Assembly: GCA_041287865.1 (NCBI GenBank)
Contig: JBGGMV010000014.1
Span: 1 to 17,534 of the forward strand
Length of the DNA stretch: 17,534 bases
Origin: JAPWJZ01 sp041287865
Lineage (GTDB): Bacteria > Pseudomonadota > Alphaproteobacteria > Micavibrionales > UBA2020
Direction: 5' to 3'
The notes beneath the pieces were generated by a model that did not search any database, was not told where the DNA came from, and was given only the letters and a program-made list of their open reading frames with translations. The translations under genes and the position numbers were made by a program. Positions 1-6,208 of the stretch are shown piece after piece; within the stretch, counting starts at the first letter, position 1, and every line of letters starts with the position of its first letter.

Positions 1-70
1 CGAACCCCTGGCCCAAAAGGCTCCAGCCGTTTTCAAAACGGCGCTTGCGTCCCCGGCAAGATACGCGCTC
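1..70 (-). tRNA. Partial tRNA-Ser(UGA)-like gene, 3' end outside the window
   Basis: Read on the minus strand, an anticodon arm is clear: stem GCCGT/ACGGC around loop TTTGAAA, which gives anticodon UGA (plus positions 35-33). A long variable arm follows (CTGG...CCAG), as in class II tRNAs. After it come AGGGG and TTCG, the start of the T arm, at the window edge. The 5' end is placed near 70 from the expected spacing. The D arm is poor: CTTG/CAAG can pair, but the loop lacks the usual AG...GG pattern. The acceptor stem cannot be checked because its 3' half is missing. It may be a divergent, phage-like or decayed serine tRNA. Confidence 0.5.
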
Positions 71-75
71 CCTAT

Positions 76-106
76 CGCGCCTCCCCGCGAATGCAAGGGA
101 GGCGCG
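76..106. other. Strong 10-bp inverted repeat between tRNA genes
   Basis: CGCGCCTCCC (76-85) and GGGAGGCGCG (97-106) are perfect reverse complements with an 11-nt loop. There is no T-run on either side, so it is not a standard intrinsic terminator. It lies just 5' of the Ser-like tRNA on the minus strand and could be a processing signal or a folded spacer. Confidence 0.6.
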
Positions 107-115
107 TTGACCGAC

Positions 116-131
116 GGCGGAAATTTCCGCC
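116..131. other. Perfect 16-bp palindrome 3' of the CAU tRNA
   Basis: GGCGGAAATTTCCGCC equals its own reverse complement. It lies 12 nt downstream of the CCA end of the CAU tRNA on the minus strand. As RNA it folds into a 6-bp hairpin with an AAUU loop, and could act in processing or weak termination. The function is unknown. Confidence 0.5.
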
Positions 132-143
132 CGGTTTATCGAA

Positions 144-218
144 TGGTTGCAGCATCTGGACTCGAACCAGAAACCAGACCCTTATGAGAGGCCCGCTCTA
201 CCTTTGAGCTATGCTGCA
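144..218 (-). tRNA. tRNA with CAU anticodon (elongator Met, or lysidine-type Ile2)
   Basis: The complete cloverleaf reads on the minus strand. The acceptor is TGCAGCA/TGCTGCA, followed by TA and D stem GCTC/GAGC with a very short 7-nt loop (AAAGGTA). The anticodon stem is GGCCT/GGGTC with loop CTCATAA (CAU). The T arm is TCTGG TTCGAGT CCAGA, with discriminator A and an encoded CCA. The U1-A72 first pair argues against initiator tRNA only weakly, and the sequence alone does not separate elongator Met from Ile2. The short D loop is more typical of phage or mobile-element tRNAs. Confidence 0.88.
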
Positions 219-261
219 ATAACCTTTTCTTTCCTTTCTCTTACCTTCCTTTCAGGCAATA

Positions 262-336
262 TGGCTCGTATGGTCGGGATCGAACCAACGACCTCCGCCT
301 TAACAGGGCGATGCTCTGCCTCTGAGCTACATGCGA
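262..336 (-). tRNA. tRNA-Asn(GUU)
   Basis: The minus strand gives acceptor TCGCATG/CATACGA with one C4-A69 mismatch, then TA, D stem GCTC/GAGC with short loop AGAGGCA, and anticodon stem TCGCC/GGCGG around CTGTTAA (anticodon GUU). The T arm is GTTGG TTCGATC CCGAC, the discriminator is G and CCA is encoded, as expected for asparagine. It lies 43 nt ahead of the CAU tRNA on the same strand, so the two are probably co-transcribed. The spacer (219-261) is purine-rich on the transcribed strand. Confidence 0.9.
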
Positions 337-342
337 AAAACT

Positions 343-372
343 AAAAAAACCCGCTTCATTTCTGAGGCGGGC
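343..372 (-). terminator. Terminator-like hairpin with T7 tract, just upstream of tRNA-Asn
   Basis: On the minus strand an 8-bp stem (positions 364-371 with 350-357, one G-U pair) and a 6-nt loop are followed directly by seven T residues (349-343). This is a standard rho-independent form. It ends only 6 nt before the first base of tRNA-Asn, so it would stop transcripts from the putative promoter at 491-499 before they reach the tRNAs. Confidence 0.7.
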
Positions 373-463
373 CTGAAAAATTCTACCTTTCAACGTAAAA
401 TTATCTCATGCCGCGCCTTTCCATCCCCATGGTCGAGGACGAATTTATGGTCATGCTGCTGCT

Positions 464-499
464 ATAATAACGTCGTATTATCATTCTTTAACTATACCA
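464..499 (-). promoter_or_regulatory. Putative extended -10 promoter with adjacent AT-rich dyad
   Basis: On the minus strand TGGTATAGT (499-491) matches an extended -10 element (TGn plus a TATAAT-like hexamer). No good -35 hexamer is present. Just downstream, ATAATA and TATTAT (464-469 and 476-481) form an inverted repeat with a 6-nt centre, a possible operator. The transcript would run about 140 nt to the hairpin at 372-343 and, if it read through, into the tRNA genes. Confidence 0.4.
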
Positions 500-570
500 C
501 AGGCGTTGCATTCAGAAAAGACAAATGTCGTTAGCCGCTAAAAACGGAGTGTTGCGTCCCTTGCGCAAAT

Positions 571-1932
571 CTAGACGTCCGAAGCGAAGAGCGGCGTATC
601 CGCCACCAGCTTGCCTGACGCGATAAGGCTGTCGACTGTCTGTCCCGTAAAATTGGCGAAGACGGCCATGAGGGTTTTGAAATCGCCGCCCGTGCCGCCG
701 GTGTCAATGCGAATGTCGGTACGGGAGCTGCCGAGGATGTTCAACTGCACGAAATCGTTGATGTCGTCCGTGAGCGGGTCATAGCCCCCCAGGACGTCGC
801 TGACATTCAACACGTCCCCGCCGTCGAAATCCATCACGTAATGTTGCGGCATGTGGAAACCGGTGAATGCGAATATATCCTCGCCGGCGCCGCCCCGCAT
901 GATCGCCTTGCCTTGCGCTGTGCCGACGAGAATATCGTTGCCTGCGTCGCCGTTCAACCGGTCCGTGCCGTAGCCGCCGGACAGCGTGTCATTGCCATTG
1001 CCGCCGTACAGCAGGTCGTCGCCTGCCGCGAGCGCGGAGCCGTCTGCGAAAAGCCTGTCGTCGCCGTCCTCGCCATAAAGTTTGTCTGCATGGCCACCGC
1101 CATTGAGAATGTCGTTGCCGAGGCCTCCTTTTGCCATGTCGGCGCCATCGCCGCTGTCGATGACGTCATTGTCTTCGTTGCCGTAGAGCGTGTCAGCGCC
1201 CCCGCCTGTCACGATCCTGTCGTCGCCGGCGCCGCCGTTCATCTTGTTGTTGCCGCCGGAATCCTCGACGATATCGCTGCCGTCGCCGCCGCTCACATAG
1301 TCGTTGCCGCTGCCGAGGATGATGTAATCTTCGCCTTCCTTGCTGTAGACCTTATTGTTGCCGTAGAGGTCGAAAATAATATCATTACCTTCGCCTGCGT
1401 CGATCAGGTCGTCGCCGACGTCGCCGCCCAGCACGTCGTTTCCTTTCTGCCCGCGCACCTCGTCGCGGCCTGCGCCGCCGAAGGCATAATCGTTCAGCGA
1501 GCCGCCGGCCAGATAGTCGTCACCGGCTTCGCCCAGCAGGACATCCAGTCCGCCGATGGAAACAAGCCGATCGTTGCCGTCGCCGCCGAAAACGGCGTTA
1601 TGCCCTCCGCCGGCGTTGATAGTGTCGTTTCCGCCGAAGGCAAAGACGCTGTCGTTCTGGTTGGTATAGGTCTGGTTGTCGGTCGCATCCGTCAGCAGAA
1701 TCTGCGTGGTGGGCTCGAATTGTGAAAGGGCGTATTCCGACGTCTCGGTCGTGTAGAAAAGGCTCATGAACATCGGGTTTCCTGCGGGATCCTGCTCGCC
1801 GCCGTCGATGCGGCCGTCCGGCGTCCAGAAGAAGCGTGTGAAGGTGTTGTTGGCGGGGTTTTGCCGCAGGAAAGACCGGCCGGTCAGCTGGCCGTTGTCG
1901 AAATAGAAATTGTAATCGGAATAGACGGACAT
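571..1932 (-). CDS. RTX-type calcium-binding repeat protein, probably secreted
   Basis: The product has 453 residues. Residues 1-95 are unlike any family I recognise and carry no Sec signal peptide. Residues 99 to about 350 are glycine/aspartate nonapeptides of the form GGxGxDxLx (for example GGDGNDRLV, GGAGDDRIV, GGNGNDTLS), which bind calcium and fold as a parallel beta-roll. A tail follows with GGAGEDIFAF at 347-356 and DFDGGDVLNV at 368-377, as in the C-terminal region of type I-secreted RTX proteins. It ends in a short hydrophobic/acidic stretch (PLFASDV). The ATG at 1932 is chosen over a TTG at 1965 because GAGGAGG lies 5 nt upstream. Repeat proteins of this class leave through type I (HlyB/HlyD/TolC) machinery, and no such genes are in the window. 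No catalytic motif is visible, so the role (adhesion, S-layer-like, enzyme) is open. Confidence 0.85.
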   Translation of the reverse strand: MSVYSDYNFYFDNGQLTGRSFLRQNPANNTFTRFFWTPDGRIDGGEQDPAGNPMFMSLFYTTETSEYALSQFEPTTQILLTDATDNQTYTNQNDSVFAFGGNDTINAGGGHNAVFGGDGNDRLVSIGGLDVLLGEAGDDYLAGGSLNDYAFGGAGRDEVRGQKGNDVLGGDVGDDLIDAGEGNDIIFDLYGNNKVYSKEGEDYIILGSGNDYVSGGDGSDIVEDSGGNNKMNGGAGDDRIVTGGGADTLYGNEDNDVIDSGDGADMAKGGLGNDILNGGGHADKLYGEDGDDRLFADGSALAAGDDLLYGGNGNDTLSGGYGTDRLNGDAGNDILVGTAQGKAIMRGGAGEDIFAFTGFHMPQHYVMDFDGGDVLNVSDVLGGYDPLTDDINDFVQLNILGSSRTDIRIDTGGTGGDFKTLMAVFANFTGQTVDSLIASGKLVADTPLFASDV

Positions 1933-1977
1933 GCACGCCTCCTCGGGTTCCTGTGCCTTAAACAACGCGCGGATAAG

Positions 1978-2003
1978 AAAAAAATTCCGGCAGCAATCTC
2001 CGG
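1978..2003 (-). terminator. Weak terminator candidate after the acyltransferase gene
   Basis: On the minus strand CCGG (2003-2000) can pair with CCGG (1990-1987), followed by AA and then seven T residues (1984-1978). The stem is only 4 bp, so this would be an inefficient terminator between the lipid operon and the RTX gene. Confidence 0.3.
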
Positions 2004-2035
2004 TTTCCAGAACGGCGGCGGGCTGTTTTAAAATC

Positions 2036-2683
2036 TTAATCCCACGCCGAAAAATGGCCTTCGTCAGCCAGCGTTTTAAACCGCGCGTTCAGCGTTTCCA
2101 TGTAGGCGTTTTTGTTATCCTGATAGCCCAGCGGCTCGCCCACGAAAACGTCGCAGAAGAAGGGGACGAAGACGAAATCGTCTTTGGGCAGCGCCTTGCC
2201 AAGGCCGTGCAGGAATACGGGCGTGACGGGTACGGCGGGATAGCGTTCGGCAAGGTAGGCGATGCCTTTTTTGAACTGCGAGAGTTTTTCCGGCTCGCCC
2301 CGGCTGCCTTCGGGGAAGAGGATGATGATATCGCCGCGATCAAGCGCATCGCAGCATGGCTTGAGCGGGTCGAAATCCCTGCTGGCTTTGCCGCGCTCCA
2401 TCGGGATGATGCCGATAAGCCGTGTGGCGAACCATGCCAGGGCGCGGGTTTTCAAAAAGTAATCTGCCGCCGCGATCGGGCGTATCACTGGCAGGCTGCG
2501 CAGCGAGAAGAGCGACATCAAGACAAGCGTATCAAGATGACTGTTATGATTGGCGACGACGATCGCGGGGCCTGTTTTTGGCAGCAGGTGCCTGCGCCGC
2601 ACGTTCATGCCCAGCAGCACGAGCACGAAGAGCCGCACGACGCTGAAGAAAAGGAAACGGAGTGTTTTCGGCGGCTGCTGCAT
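2036..2683 (-). CDS. PlsC-type lysophospholipid acyltransferase
   Basis: The product has 215 residues with the acyltransferase hallmarks. HNSHLD at 46-51 is the catalytic HX4D box, IPMERG at 93-98 is block II, and FPEGSRG at 123-129 is the phosphate-binding block. A hydrophobic segment near residues 10-26 would anchor it to the inner membrane. Family members transfer an acyl chain to lysophosphatidic acid or a related lysolipid. The start ATG lies 1 nt after the stop of the CdsA-like gene and has no clear Shine-Dalgarno, so it is probably translated by coupling. It is the last gene of the minus-strand trio. Its product, phosphatidic acid, would be the substrate of the next enzyme. The exact acyl acceptor cannot be told from sequence. 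Confidence 0.88.
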   Translation of the reverse strand: MQQPPKTLRFLFFSVVRLFVLVLLGMNVRRRHLLPKTGPAIVVANHNSHLDTLVLMSLFSLRSLPVIRPIAAADYFLKTRALAWFATRLIGIIPMERGKASRDFDPLKPCCDALDRGDIIILFPEGSRGEPEKLSQFKKGIAYLAERYPAVPVTPVFLHGLGKALPKDDFVFVPFFCDVFVGEPLGYQDNKNAYMETLNARFKTLADEGHFSAWD

Positions 2684-2684
2684 T

Positions 2685-3620
2685 CTAATAATAGAAGTAA
2701 TAGGTGTAATGGAAGAACAGCGGCGCGGTGAAGGTCAGGCTGTCGATGCGGTCCATGATGCCGCCGTGGCCGGGTATCGTGCTACCCATGTCCTTCACCC
2801 CGATATCGCGCTTGATGGCGGAGATGGAGACATCGCCGACAAAGCCGAAAATGCCGATGATCAGGCCCGCGCCCAGCGCATGCAACGTATCGAAGGGGGT
2901 GAGGAGGGGCGCGAGCAGGATAGCGGTGACGGTTGTCGTCGCAACGCCGCCGATCAATCCTTCCCATGATTTCTTGGGGCTGACGATGGGCAGTACCTTG
3001 TGCTTGCCGAAGGGTTTGCCCCAGCAATACTGTGCGACGTCGTTGAATTGCGTCAGAAAGACAAGGTAGAGCAGCAACCCGCTACCGCCAACGCCGCCAA
3101 CCTCCAGCTTGCCCAGCACCAGCAGGTAGGCCATATGGCTGATGGAAAAGACGCAGGTCATGAGCGCCCAATGGATCGTGGCGGCGGCCTTTAAAAATCC
3201 TTCTGTCGACTGGTTGATGATCATCCGGAAAGCGATAAACAGGAACATGTAGACGGGAATGAAGATGATGAACATCCCGTACCATTCGATGCCTGCCCAG
3301 TAATACTGCGCAGGTATCGCAAGATAGGCCCAGAACAGCACCCGCCTGTCGGCCCGCCGCGTCGGGATCAGCGAAACGAATTCCTTGAAGGCCAGAAAAC
3401 TGACGAAGCCGAGGAAGCAAAGCGCGGCGGTAACATGTGTGACAAGCGCAAGGCTGAACAACCCGATAATCATCCACCAGCTGCGCGTGCGCAAGTATAG
3501 TTCGGTGTAATCTTTTTCCGGCTTCGCCTTTTTCATGCCCCAGACGATAATGCTGGCGAGAATGAGCAGCCCCCAGATGCCGCCCAGCGCATAGATGACT
3601 TCCGTCGGGCAGCTATGCAT
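2685..3620 (-). CDS. ynbB: CdsA-type phosphatidate cytidylyltransferase (YnbB-like)
   Basis: The product is a 311-residue polytopic membrane protein. The CDP-diglyceride synthase signature is complete at residues 267-293: SAIKR, then a KD pair, then GHGGIMDRID. SPKKSWEG at 214-221 is the other conserved block. Such enzymes convert phosphatidic acid and CTP to CDP-diacylglycerol. The start overlaps the end of the phosphatidyltransferase gene by 8 nt, and the next gene begins 1 nt after its stop, so the three form one operon. I assign it to the E. coli YnbB type rather than housekeeping CdsA because its neighbours match YnbA, YnbC and YnbD. The symbol rests on that context and not on a sequence search. 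Confidence 0.87.
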   Translation of the reverse strand: MHSCPTEVIYALGGIWGLLILASIIVWGMKKAKPEKDYTELYLRTRSWWMIIGLFSLALVTHVTAALCFLGFVSFLAFKEFVSLIPTRRADRRVLFWAYLAIPAQYYWAGIEWYGMFIIFIPVYMFLFIAFRMIINQSTEGFLKAAATIHWALMTCVFSISHMAYLLVLGKLEVGGVGGSGLLLYLVFLTQFNDVAQYCWGKPFGKHKVLPIVSPKKSWEGLIGGVATTTVTAILLAPLLTPFDTLHALGAGLIIGIFGFVGDVSISAIKRDIGVKDMGSTIPGHGGIMDRIDSLTFTAPLFFHYTYYFYY

Positions 3621-4224
3621 CGGCGCCTTCCTTCAGCGCCTTCGATGCGCGGTTCAGGATTGTCACCGCAACCAGCAGCAGGATGACCGCAAAGGCGGCC
3701 GTCAGCCAAATCCCGGGTTCAACGCCGATGCCCACGATGAACCCCAGTGTGCCGAAAGCAAATGCGCGGTCGCTCTTGCCCATGGGGCCGTCGTAGCGGC
3801 GCGTTGCGCCGATCTGGATGCCGATGAGGCCCGCCATTTCGCTGATGACGGCGAGGATGCATATCAGCGTCACCAGCCAGCCATATACCCCGGCCAGCAG
3901 GGCAAAGGGCAGGTAGAGCGCGCAATCCGAAATAACGTCGCCCAGTTCGTTCAGTATCGCGCCAAGCCGCGACTTCATGCCGTGCTCGCGCGCCAGCATC
4001 CCGTCGACGGCGTTCAGCGCCATGCGCACGAAAAGGAAAAGCGGCAGCAGCAGCCAGGGCCAGCGGCTGTCATGGAAAACGAACAGCAGCACGCCCATCA
4101 CGACGGAGAGGGCGGCTGCGGCAAGCGTCACCTGATTGGCCGTGACGCGGGCGGAGGCAAGAGCTGTTACAAGCGGCCTGAGCAGGCCTTGAAACTTGCT
4201 TTTAAGCTGGTAAATGCTGGGCAT
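3613..4224 (-). CDS. ynbA: CDP-alcohol phosphatidyltransferase (YnbA-like)
   Basis: The product has 203 residues and several membrane helices. The family motif D-x2-DG-x2-AR-x8-G-x3-D-x3-D is present as N71-x2-D74-G75-x2-A78-R79-x8-G88-x3-N92-x3-D96. The first and third metal-binding aspartates are therefore asparagine, while D74 and D96 (the usual base) remain. Family enzymes swap CMP of CDP-diacylglycerol for an alcohol such as glycerol-3-phosphate, inositol phosphate or serine. The start at 4224 (MPSIYQL) is preferred to a GTG at 4248: a TATAAT at 4252-4257 would begin the transcript at about the GTG, and E. coli YnbA, as I recall it, starts at the equivalent place. It is the first gene of the minus-strand operon. 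The substrate is not predictable. Confidence 0.86.
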   Translation of the reverse strand: MPSIYQLKSKFQGLLRPLVTALASARVTANQVTLAAAALSVVMGVLLFVFHDSRWPWLLLPLFLFVRMALNAVDGMLAREHGMKSRLGAILNELGDVISDCALYLPFALLAGVYGWLVTLICILAVISEMAGLIGIQIGATRRYDGPMGKSDRAFAFGTLGFIVGIGVEPGIWLTAAFAVILLLVAVTILNRASKALKEGADA

Positions 4225-4251
4225 GTTTTTTCCAAAGCGACTTTTCACATC

Positions 4252-4257
4252 ATTATA
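4252..4257 (-). promoter_or_regulatory. Putative -10 box of the ynbA-ynbB-acyltransferase operon
   Basis: A perfect TATAAT reads on the minus strand, 27 nt upstream of the ATG at 4224. No convincing TTGACA-like -35 lies 16-18 nt upstream, so the promoter may need an activator. Confidence 0.45.
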
Positions 4258-4329
4258 GCGGCAGCATGTTACTAAAGAGTTGAAGAGATTGGGTTTCCAG
4301 AAAGTGCCATTTAAGCGATATTTAAAGAC

Positions 4330-4355
4330 TTCGGCATATCTTCGGGAGTGCCGAA
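4330..4355. other. Hairpin in the divergent lipid-operon intergenic region
   Basis: TTCGGCA (4330-4336) and TGCCGAA (4349-4355) are perfect complements around a 12-nt loop. Flanking GACT/AGTC can extend the stem with a bulge. It lies between the two divergent promoters. There is no T-run, so it is more likely a DNA-level dyad than a terminator. Confidence 0.45.
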
Positions 4356-4376
4356 TAGTCCAATATATTCAACAGC

Positions 4377-4417
4377 GTATAATAAACTATTATACAGTGT
4401 ATAATTAAATGCTATAC
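4377..4417. promoter_or_regulatory. Tandem 19-bp palindromic operator-like sites before ynbC
   Basis: GTATAATA-AAC-TATTATAC (4377-4395) is a perfect 8-3-8 palindrome. A second 19-bp site, GTATAATTAAATGCTATAC (4399-4417), has the same ends and a looser centre. Their starts are 22 bp apart, about two helical turns, which suits two dimers side by side on one face of the DNA. A TATACT at 4413-4418 overlaps the second site and may be the -10 box of ynbC, so bound protein would block it. No regulator gene is adjacent. Confidence 0.6.
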
Positions 4418-4455
4418 TAGAGATATAAGCTGAAAATTGCAGTGGGGGTAAACAC

Positions 4456-6207
4456 ATGACACGCAGCGCAGAAGAACTGTCTTTTCCGTCGCACGATGGC
4501 GTAGAGCTTTTTTACCGCCGCTGGAAAGCAACCGCGCCGGTCGCGAAGGGTGCGATCCTGCTGTTCCACCGCGGGCATGAACACGGCGCGCGCATGGCGC
4601 ATCTGGTGGAAGAACTGGGTATGCCCGAATACGATTTTTACGCCTGGGATGCGCGCGGCCTGGGCCGTTCGCCCGGCGAACGCGGTTATGCGCCGTCGTT
4701 CCAGTGGCTGGTGCGCGACGTGCAATCCTTTGTCGAGCATATACACGATAAGCACGGCACGAAGGCAGAGGATATCGCCGTCGTCGCGCAATCTGTCGGC
4801 GCGGTCGTGATTTCGGCTTGGGCGCATGACTACGCGCCGAAAATACGCGCGATGGTGCTGGCCTCGCCGGCGTTCAGCGTGAAATTGTACGTGCCTTTCG
4901 CGCGGCAGGGCCTTGCGTTGATGCACAAGATGCGCGGCAATTTTTTCGTCAATTCCTACGTCAAGGCAAAATACCTGACGCACGACCCTGAACGCCAGAA
5001 ATCCTACGACGCCGATCCGCTCATTACGCGCCCGATTGCCGTCAACATCCTGCTGGGCCTGTATGATACGGCGGAGCGGGTGGTGAAGGATGCGCGCGGG
5101 ATTACCATCCCGACCCAGCTGCTGGTCTCCGGCGCCGATTTCGTCGTGCGTCACCAGCCGCAGCATGAATTCTTCGTCAATCTGGGTGCGGAGACGAAAG
5201 AACGTCACATCCTGCCCGGTTTTTATCACGATACGCTGGGCGAAGCCAAGCGCGAGGCCGCCGTCGGCCATGTGCGGCGGTTTATTACCGAACGCTTCGC
5301 CGACCCCTTGGCACGGCCCGACCTGCGCAAGGCGCATCGCATCGGCTATACACGCGATGAAGCCGACCGCCTTGCCTCGCCACTGCCGCTGTGCTCGCTG
5401 CCGGGTATTTACTGGAAGGCCTATCGTGCCAACCTGAAACTGGGCGCAGTGTTATCCGAAGGCGTCGCACTGGGGCACAAGACGGGCTTCGATTCCGGTT
5501 CGACGCTCGACTACGTCTACCGCAACGAAGCGCGAGGGCTGGGCCCCCTTGGCCGCATGTCCGATCGCACTTACCTTGACGCTATCGGCTGGCGCGGCAT
5601 TAGGCAGCGCAAGGTGAATGTCGAGGAATTGATCCGCATTGCGCTTGATAAACTGCAAAGTAGCGGCCAGCCGCGCCATGTGATGGACATCGCCGCAGGG
5701 CACGGGCGGTATGTGCTGGAAGCGCTGACCGAAGGCGTCGCGCAACCGGACAGCATTCTGCTGCGCGATTATTCCGATATCAACGTCGCTGCGGGGCAGA
5801 AACTGATCGAAACCAAGGGGCTTGGCAATGTTGCGCGTTTTGAAAAGGCCGACGCCTTCGACCGCGCCAGCATCGCCAGCGTCGCGCCAAAACCGACGCT
5901 GGGCATCGTTTCGGGCCTTTACGAATTGTTCCCGGATAACGATATGATCGAGAGGTCGCTGGCGGGTATGGCCGATGCCATCCCGAAAAATGGCTACCTT
6001 ATCTACACTAACCAGCCGTGGCATCCGCAGCTGGAGATGATTGCCCGCGCCCTCACGTCGCACCGCGCCGGGCAGGCATGGGTTATGCGCCGCCGTACGC
6101 AGGAGGAGATGGATCAGTTGGTCGCCGCCGCCGGCTTCCGCAAGCTGACGATGCGCGTCGATGATTGGGGCATCTTCACAGCCTCGCTGGCCGTGCGCGA
6201 AGGCTGA
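4456..6207 (+). CDS. ynbC: Alpha/beta-hydrolase and methyltransferase fusion (YnbC-like)
   Basis: The product has 583 residues in two parts. Residues 1-285 are an alpha/beta-hydrolase of the monoacylglycerol-lipase/lysophospholipase type: oxyanion region HRGHEH at 38-43, nucleophile elbow AQSVG with S113, and likely D228 and H258 completing the triad. Residues from about 375 on are a class I SAM-dependent methyltransferase-like domain, with motif I VMDIAAGHGRY at 409-419 and an acidic residue near D438 for the SAM ribose. GGGGG precedes the ATG by 8-9 nt. E. coli YnbC has the same fusion and nearly the same length, from memory. It is the first gene of the plus-strand arm, and the ynbD-like gene starts 1 nt after its stop. 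Likely substrates are lipids made by the divergent arm, but that is inference from context. Confidence 0.87.
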   Translation: MTRSAEELSFPSHDGVELFYRRWKATAPVAKGAILLFHRGHEHGARMAHLVEELGMPEYDFYAWDARGLGRSPGERGYAPSFQWLVRDVQSFVEHIHDKHGTKAEDIAVVAQSVGAVVISAWAHDYAPKIRAMVLASPAFSVKLYVPFARQGLALMHKMRGNFFVNSYVKAKYLTHDPERQKSYDADPLITRPIAVNILLGLYDTAERVVKDARGITIPTQLLVSGADFVVRHQPQHEFFVNLGAETKERHILPGFYHDTLGEAKREAAVGHVRRFITERFADPLARPDLRKAHRIGYTRDEADRLASPLPLCSLPGIYWKAYRANLKLGAVLSEGVALGHKTGFDSGSTLDYVYRNEARGLGPLGRMSDRTYLDAIGWRGIRQRKVNVEELIRIALDKLQSSGQPRHVMDIAAGHGRYVLEALTEGVAQPDSILLRDYSDINVAAGQKLIETKGLGNVARFEKADAFDRASIASVAPKPTLGIVSGLYELFPDNDMIERSLAGMADAIPKNGYLIYTNQPWHPQLEMIARALTSHRAGQAWVMRRRTQEEMDQLVAAAGFRKLTMRVDDWGIFTASLAVREG

Positions 6208-6208
6208 C

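Noticed and set aside
401..454. 17-codon leader-like open frame on the minus strand
   Set aside because: No Shine-Dalgarno site and no residue bias such as runs of one amino acid; kept only as a note in the hairpin finding.
841..1725. Long open frame opposite the RTX gene
   Set aside because: It is an antisense shadow of the repeat codons. Its protein is a monotonous Val/Ala pattern with no ribosome site, while the other strand has a clear RTX protein.
3595..4275. 226-codon plus-strand frame opposite ynbA
   Set aside because: His/Gln-rich antisense product; the minus strand holds the phosphatidyltransferase motif.
4417..5337. 306-codon minus-strand frame over ynbC
   Set aside because: It lies inside the well-supported hydrolase domain, is rich in Arg and His as expected of antisense GC-rich frames, and has no domain.
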